Origin: Sandaracinus amylolyticus
GTDB lineage: Bacteria > Myxococcota_A > Polyangia > Polyangiales > Sandaracinaceae
Assembly: GCF_000737325.1 (NCBI RefSeq)
Contig: NZ_CP011125.1
Coordinates: forward strand, 1,364,001 to 1,428,000
Direction: 5' to 3'
Length of the DNA stretch: 64,000 bases
Shown: one piece after another, positions 60,242 through 64,000 of the stretch
Position numbering within the stretch: the stretch's first letter is position 1
Layout of the letters: each line of letters opens with the position of its first letter
Translations under genes and position numbers: made by a program
The notes under the pieces: model-generated
The model's database searches: none
Seen by the model: only the letters and a program-made list of their open reading frames with translations
Told to the model about the DNA's origin: nothing

Positions 60242-62434
60242 TCAGCGCTTCGCGACCAGCTCGGCGACCGTCGCGAGCAGGGTCTCGGGCGCGATCGGCT
60301 TCACGAGGTGGCGATCGAACCCCGACTCGAGCGAGCGCACGCGATCCTCGTCGCGCGCGTACGCCGTGAGCGCGATCGCGGGCGTCCGTGCGCGCGAGGC
60401 GGCGCGCTGCTGCGAGCGGATGCGCCGCACCATCGAGTGCCCGTCCTCGCCGGGCAGCCCGACGTCCGACACCAGCACGTCGAACGTGTCCTCGACGAAC
60501 GCCTCCATCGCGGCGCGCGCGTTGCCGCAGCCGCGCGCGATCGCGCCGTGATCCTCGAGCAGCGAGACGACGAGCTCGCGCGCGTCCGGCTCGTCCTCGA
60601 CGACCAGCACTCTCACGCCGCTCAGATCGACGCGCGGTCCCAGCACCGCCGCGGTCTTGCCGCTCGCCTTGCGCCGCGTCGCGGCGGTGCGCGTCGATGC
60701 GATCGGGAGGCGCACGGTGAACGTGCTGCCGCGTCCGAGCCCTTCGCTGCGCGCGTCGATCGTCCCGCCGTGCTGCTCGACGATGCTGCGCGCGATCGCG
60801 AGCCCCAGGCCGAGCCCGCCGTGTCGCCGCGCGAAGCTCCCGTCGGCCTGCCGGAAGCGCTCGAACACGTAGGGCAGGAACTCCGCGGAGATCCCCTCGC
60901 CGCGATCCGACACCGAGAGCGAGAGCATGCCCTCGCTCTCGCGCTGCACCGCGAGCCACACGCGCCCTCCGGCCGGAGAGAACTTGATCGCGTTCGTGAG
61001 CAGGTTCGTGACCACCTGCTGCAGTCGCTCGGCGTCGCCGCGCACCGCGCCCGCGTCGTCGAGCGCGGTCACGACGTCGACCGATCGTTGCTCCGCGAGC
61101 GGGCGCACCGAGTCGAGCGCGAGCGCGGCGATGCGCGCGAGGTCGACGGGGGCGGTGCTCATCCGCAGCTTCCCCGAGAGGATGCGGCCGACGTCGAGCA
61201 GATCCGAGATGAGCCGCGTCTGCGCGTCGGTGTTGCGCTCGATGACGTCGAGCGCGTGCGCGTGCTTCTCCTCGGGCAGCGTCCCGGCGCGCAGCAGGCG
61301 CACCCAGCCCTTGATCGCGTTCAGCGGCGTGCGCAGCTCGTGCGAGATCGTCGCGAGGAACTCGTCCTTGAGGCGGTTCGCGTGCTCGGCGCGCGCGCGC
61401 TCGATGCGCTGCTCGTCGAGGAGGATCACGCGCTCCATCGCGAGCGACGAGTGATGCGCGAGCGCGCCGAACGACGCGAGCGCGTCGTGGGTGAGCCGGC
61501 CGGGCTCGGTGAAGGTCGCGATGTACGCGCCGATCACGCGCTCTCCCGCGCGCAGCGGCATCGCGACGAGCGCCTCGGTGTCGCGCCCCACGCTCGCCGC
61601 GAGAGCGGGATACCGCGCGACGTACTCCTCGCGCTGCGCGATCACGACCGGCCACCCGCTTCGCGCGACCTCGCAGACCGGGAGATCGCGATCGAGGCGC
61701 ACCCGCTGGTACTCGTCGAACGCGACGCCGGGGTAGTGCACGTCGATGCAGCGAAGGATCTCGCCGTCGAGCGGCTCCGCGATCCACACCGCGCTCCGCG
61801 TCGCGCCGAGCGACGCCGTCGCGTGCCGCACGATCGTCCGCGCGACGTCCTCGCGCGCCAGCGCCGCCGCGAGCTCGGCGGCGAGCTCGTACGTCTGCAG
61901 CGCGCTCTGACGCGCGCGCTTCTCGGCTTCGAACGACGTCGCGCGGCACAGCGCGAGCGCGCAGTGGCGTGACAGCAGGATCAAGAACGCGCGCTCGTCC
62001 TCGTCGATCACGTGCTCTCTGCGGAACGAGAGCACGAACGCGCCGAGCGCGTCGCCGTCGGTGACGAGCGGCACGCACGCCGCCGCGAACGGTCCGACGT
62101 CGCGCCGCGTCGAGAGCAGCCGCTCCGCGTCGGGATAACGCGCGGCCAGCTCGGCGCGCGACACGATCAGCACCGGCTCGCGCCGACGCATCGCATCCGC
62201 GAGCGGGAGCTCCGCGTCGATGCGCATCGTCGCGAAGGGAGCGACGACGTCCTCGCGCGCGGCGTCCTGGGCGACGACGCGCAGCTGCGCGCCTTCGACG
62301 AGCCACATCACCGCCGCGTCCGCGGCGACCGCGTACCGCGCGTGCAGCAGCACGAGGCGCGTGATGTCGTCGATCGACGCCGCGCCCGCGAGCGCAGCGG
62401 TGACGTCGAGCAGGCGATCGCGGAGCGCCGTCAC
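60242..62434 (-). CDS. Hybrid histidine kinase: two GAF-like domains, HisKA, HATPase, receiver
   Basis: This 730-residue kinase has two GAF-like sensor regions (about residues 20-160 and 185-330), a HisKA domain with H365 (TISHELRTPLNAIKGW), an HATPase domain (NLLTNAIKFS; VSDRGEGISAEFL; GGLGLGLAIA) and a C-terminal receiver with phospho-acceptor D657 (VLVSDVGLPGEDG) and a lysine in LVKP. GAF domains can bind cyclic nucleotides, heme or other small ligands, and bilin binding is possible only if a cysteine is in place, which I do not see. The GTG at 62434 is used. The gene is convergent with the fusion gene at 58192. Confidence 0.9.
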   Translation of the reverse strand: MTALRDRLLDVTAALAGAASIDDITRLVLLHARYAVAADAAVMWLVEGAQLRVVAQDAAREDVVAPFATMRIDAELPLADAMRRREPVLIVSRAELAARYPDAERLLSTRRDVGPFAAACVPLVTDGDALGAFVLSFRREHVIDEDERAFLILLSRHCALALCRATSFEAEKRARQSALQTYELAAELAAALAREDVARTIVRHATASLGATRSAVWIAEPLDGEILRCIDVHYPGVAFDEYQRVRLDRDLPVCEVARSGWPVVIAQREEYVARYPALAASVGRDTEALVAMPLRAGERVIGAYIATFTEPGRLTHDALASFGALAHHSSLAMERVILLDEQRIERARAEHANRLKDEFLATISHELRTPLNAIKGWVRLLRAGTLPEEKHAHALDVIERNTDAQTRLISDLLDVGRILSGKLRMSTAPVDLARIAALALDSVRPLAEQRSVDVVTALDDAGAVRGDAERLQQVVTNLLTNAIKFSPAGGRVWLAVQRESEGMLSLSVSDRGEGISAEFLPYVFERFRQADGSFARRHGGLGLGLAIARSIVEQHGGTIDARSEGLGRGSTFTVRLPIASTRTAATRRKASGKTAAVLGPRVDLSGVRVLVVEDEPDARELVVSLLEDHGAIARGCGNARAAMEAFVEDTFDVLVSDVGLPGEDGHSMVRRIRSQQRAASRARTPAIALTAYARDEDRVRSLESGFDRHLVKPIAPETLLATVAELVAKR

Positions 62435-62545
62435 GGCTGCAGCATACCCAGCTCGCGTGCTGTGCGATGCACCCCTTCGGTGTGCGCCCGCGTTTGCGGA
62501 TCCGCTCGCTCCGCGCGAGAGTCGCGCCGCGCGAGGAGGACGACG

Positions 62546-63403
62546 ATGACGCGAGATCTCGAAGGCATGCGTGCGGTGATCACGGGCGCGAACACCGGCA
62601 TCGGCCGCGCGACTGCGATCGAGCTCGCGAAGCGGGGCGCCGCGGTGACGATCGCATCGCGCTCCGAGGACAAGACACGCCCCGTGATCGACGAGATCAC
62701 GCGCGCGGGCGGACGCGCCGACTTCGTCGCGCTCGAGCTCGCGGATCTCGCGTCGGTGCGTCGCTGCGCCGACGTGCTGCGCACGCGCGACGAGCCGATC
62801 GACGTGCTCGTCGACAACGCGGGGCTCGCCGGCCAACGCGGTCTCACCGCGCAGGGCTTCGAGCTGACGTTCGGCGTGAACCACCTCGGCCACTTCCTGC
62901 TCAGCACCGCGCTGCTCCCGCTGATCGAGCGCGCGTCGGTGCGTCGCGCGCCCGCGCGCATCGTCGTGGTGTCGAGCGTCGGGCACTACCGCGCGAAGGG
63001 CATCGACTGGGACGCGCTGCGTCGCCCCGCGGCGACGGTCACCGGGCTGCCCGAGTACCAGGTGAGCAAGCTATGCAACGTGCTCTTCGCGAAGGAGCTC
63101 GCACGTCGGCTCGGCGAGGGCCGCGTGCACACCTACGCGCTGCACCCCGGCGTGATCGCGTCCGACGTGTGGCGCTCCGTGCCGTGGCCGATCCGTCCGC
63201 TGATCACGCGCTTCATGCGCTCGACGGACGAGGGCGCGGAGACCTCGCTCCACTGCGCGACGTCGCCCGAGTGCGCGTCGCACACGGGCCGCTACTACGA
63301 CGCCTGTCGCGAGAAGGAGCCGAGCGCGCGCTCGAACGACGCCGCGCTCGCGCGCGAGCTGTGGGCGCGCAGCGAGACGTGGGTCGCCGACTTCGCGCGG
63401 TGA
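62546..63403 (+). CDS. SDR family oxidoreductase, retinol dehydrogenase-like
   Basis: This 285-residue short-chain dehydrogenase has the coenzyme site ITGANTGIGRATAIEL, the DNAG-type motif LVDNAGLAG, a catalytic serine in VVVSSVGHY and YxxxK in EYQVSKLCN. SRSEDK after the second strand favours NADP because of the basic residues. It resembles the group with mammalian retinol dehydrogenase-like bacterial proteins; the substrate may be a lipophilic alcohol. The ATG at 62546 follows GAGGAGGA by 6 bases. It is divergent from the kinase at 62434 with a 111-bp gap. Confidence 0.9.
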   Translation: MTRDLEGMRAVITGANTGIGRATAIELAKRGAAVTIASRSEDKTRPVIDEITRAGGRADFVALELADLASVRRCADVLRTRDEPIDVLVDNAGLAGQRGLTAQGFELTFGVNHLGHFLLSTALLPLIERASVRRAPARIVVVSSVGHYRAKGIDWDALRRPAATVTGLPEYQVSKLCNVLFAKELARRLGEGRVHTYALHPGVIASDVWRSVPWPIRPLITRFMRSTDEGAETSLHCATSPECASHTGRYYDACREKEPSARSNDAALARELWARSETWVADFAR

Positions 63404-63406
63404 CGA

Positions 63407-64000
63407 TCACGTCCCTGCGGGCTCGAGCGGCCCGCCGGGGCCACCGCCGCCCGGCCCGCGCCGAGTGCGCTCGAGGAGCTCGCGCAGGAACTCGCGGCCG
63501 CGCCGGCGACCGAACGCGCGCTCGAGGCTCTCGAGCAGCTCGGCGCTCTCCGGGCGCGACTGCGCGTTGCGTAGCGCCTCCGTGAGCGCGACGATCGCGG
63601 CTTCGCGGCGCTGTGCCTGCGCTTCCTGGGCGCGGGCGCGCGCGCTCGTGTGGACCTGCCACGCGACGAGCGCGAGCAGCGCGAGCACCGCCAGCACGAG
63701 CACGATCTGCAGCGTGTTCGTGCCCTCGTCGGCCGCGTCCTGAAGTCGCGTCAGGACGGTGTCGGTCTGCGGGTTCTCGCGCTCGATCTGCTCGAACGCG
63801 TCCTGGACGCCGAGCACCATCTCGCGCGAGAGCGTGCGCGTCGTGACCGCGATCGCGGCCTGCGTCTGGGGATCTTGGAGCGCCTCGGCGAGCGCGGCGC
63901 GCATCGCAGGGCCGAGCTCGTCGCGCATCGCGACGGCGAGCGCGACCGCGCTCTCCTGCGCGACCCGCGCGACCGCCGCCGCGATCGCCTGCGTGCTCTC
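63407..64000 (-). CDS. Hypothetical membrane protein (incomplete at window end)
   Basis: The frame remains open to the edge of the window, so the N-terminus is missing. The visible part has an N-terminal helical region rich in Ala, Gln and Glu, one membrane helix (LQIVLVLAVLALLALVAWQVH), and a C-terminal helix-rich, basic region with a proline- and glycine-rich end. I do not recognise the family. An ATG at 63928 exists, but frame use upstream without a stop (ESTQAIAAAVARVAQESAV) suggests that the gene starts earlier. The stop is 3 bp after the stop of the SDR gene (convergent). Confidence 0.75.
   Translation of the reverse strand, partial: ESTQAIAAAVARVAQESAVALAVAMRDELGPAMRAALAEALQDPQTQAAIAVTTRTLSREMVLGVQDAFEQIERENPQTDTVLTRLQDAADEGTNTLQIVLVLAVLALLALVAWQVHTSARARAQEAQAQRREAAIVALTEALRNAQSRPESAELLESLERAFGRRRGREFLRELLERTRRGPGGGGPGGPLEPAGT

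Noticed and set aside
1-64000. tRNA or rRNA genes and insertion sequences
   Set aside because: I looked for a tRNA T-loop-like motif, rRNA-like stretches and transposase frames with terminal inverted repeats and saw none that was convincing; a dedicated search could still find something small.

Overview
The window is 64 kb of very GC-rich, densely packed bacterial chromosome. The third codon position is almost always G or C, GTG starts are common, and many genes overlap by 4 bp. Large hybrid sensor kinases, a sigma-54 (NtrC-type) regulator, multi-heme cytochromes, caa3-like oxidase genes and many protein fusions point to a myxobacterium-like member of the Myxococcota. This is an inference from style and content; no rRNA marker is present. 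I saw no tRNA, rRNA, CRISPR array, transposase or integrase.

Layout. 1-4107: the end of a di-heme cytochrome c peroxidase-like gene, two single-domain response regulators, and two sensor kinases. 4287-9952: a tight respiratory operon of oxidase subunit II with fused cytochrome c, a subunit I-III fusion, a small membrane protein, a CtaG-like assembly factor and a tri-heme cytochrome c. 9953-10545: a tandem-repeat block. 10546-19160: a mixture (Ig-like membrane protein, TreZ trehalohydrolase, Maa-type acetyltransferase, VOC protein, two short-chain or stress-type genes, and a phosphoribosyltransferase/kinase-like fusion). A striking nine-site palindrome array with exact 42-bp spacing lies at 13684-14029. 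19426-25993: a HAD phosphatase, then a first glycan cluster on the minus strand (BioF2-type acyltransferase, two glycosyltransferases, PIG-L deacetylase, sugar nucleotidyltransferase, metallo-beta-lactamase-fold hydrolase).

26209-32263: an HD-like protein, then a copper module (tyrosinase, HEAT protein, HEAT-SCO-membrane fusion) and a convergent porin. 32325-40663: a DAB-type inorganic carbon uptake locus (DabA, DabB and an extra NuoM-like subunit) divergent from a SulP transporter and a Usp-like protein, with paired direct repeats in the shared promoter region. 40664-43546: a divergent sensor kinase/sigma-54 regulator pair. 43551-45559: HxlR regulator, thioesterase and GNAT protein. 45550-55438: a second glycan operon of nine minus-strand genes: two epimerases, a B12-binding radical SAM protein, four glycosyltransferases, a methyltransferase and a glycoside hydrolase whose barrel appears circularly permuted. 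55687-57734: a myo-inositol phosphate synthase-like gene coupled to a lycopene-cyclase-domain membrane protein. 57735-58191: a regulatory-looking intergenic region. 58192-64000: a phosphoribosyltransferase/erythromycin-esterase fusion, a GAF-containing hybrid kinase, an SDR oxidoreductase and an incomplete membrane protein.

How the parts work together. The oxidase operon is the terminal step of aerobic respiration but has unusual proton-channel residues. The DAB/SulP locus would use ion gradients to concentrate inorganic carbon. The two glycan clusters share a paralogous CgeB-like glycosyltransferase and may build a common cell-surface or diffusible glycoconjugate. The best candidates for something undescribed are the permuted hydrolase inside the second glycan operon, the 42-bp palindrome array, the oxidase with substituted K- and D-channel residues, and the DAB locus with a second antiporter-like subunit.
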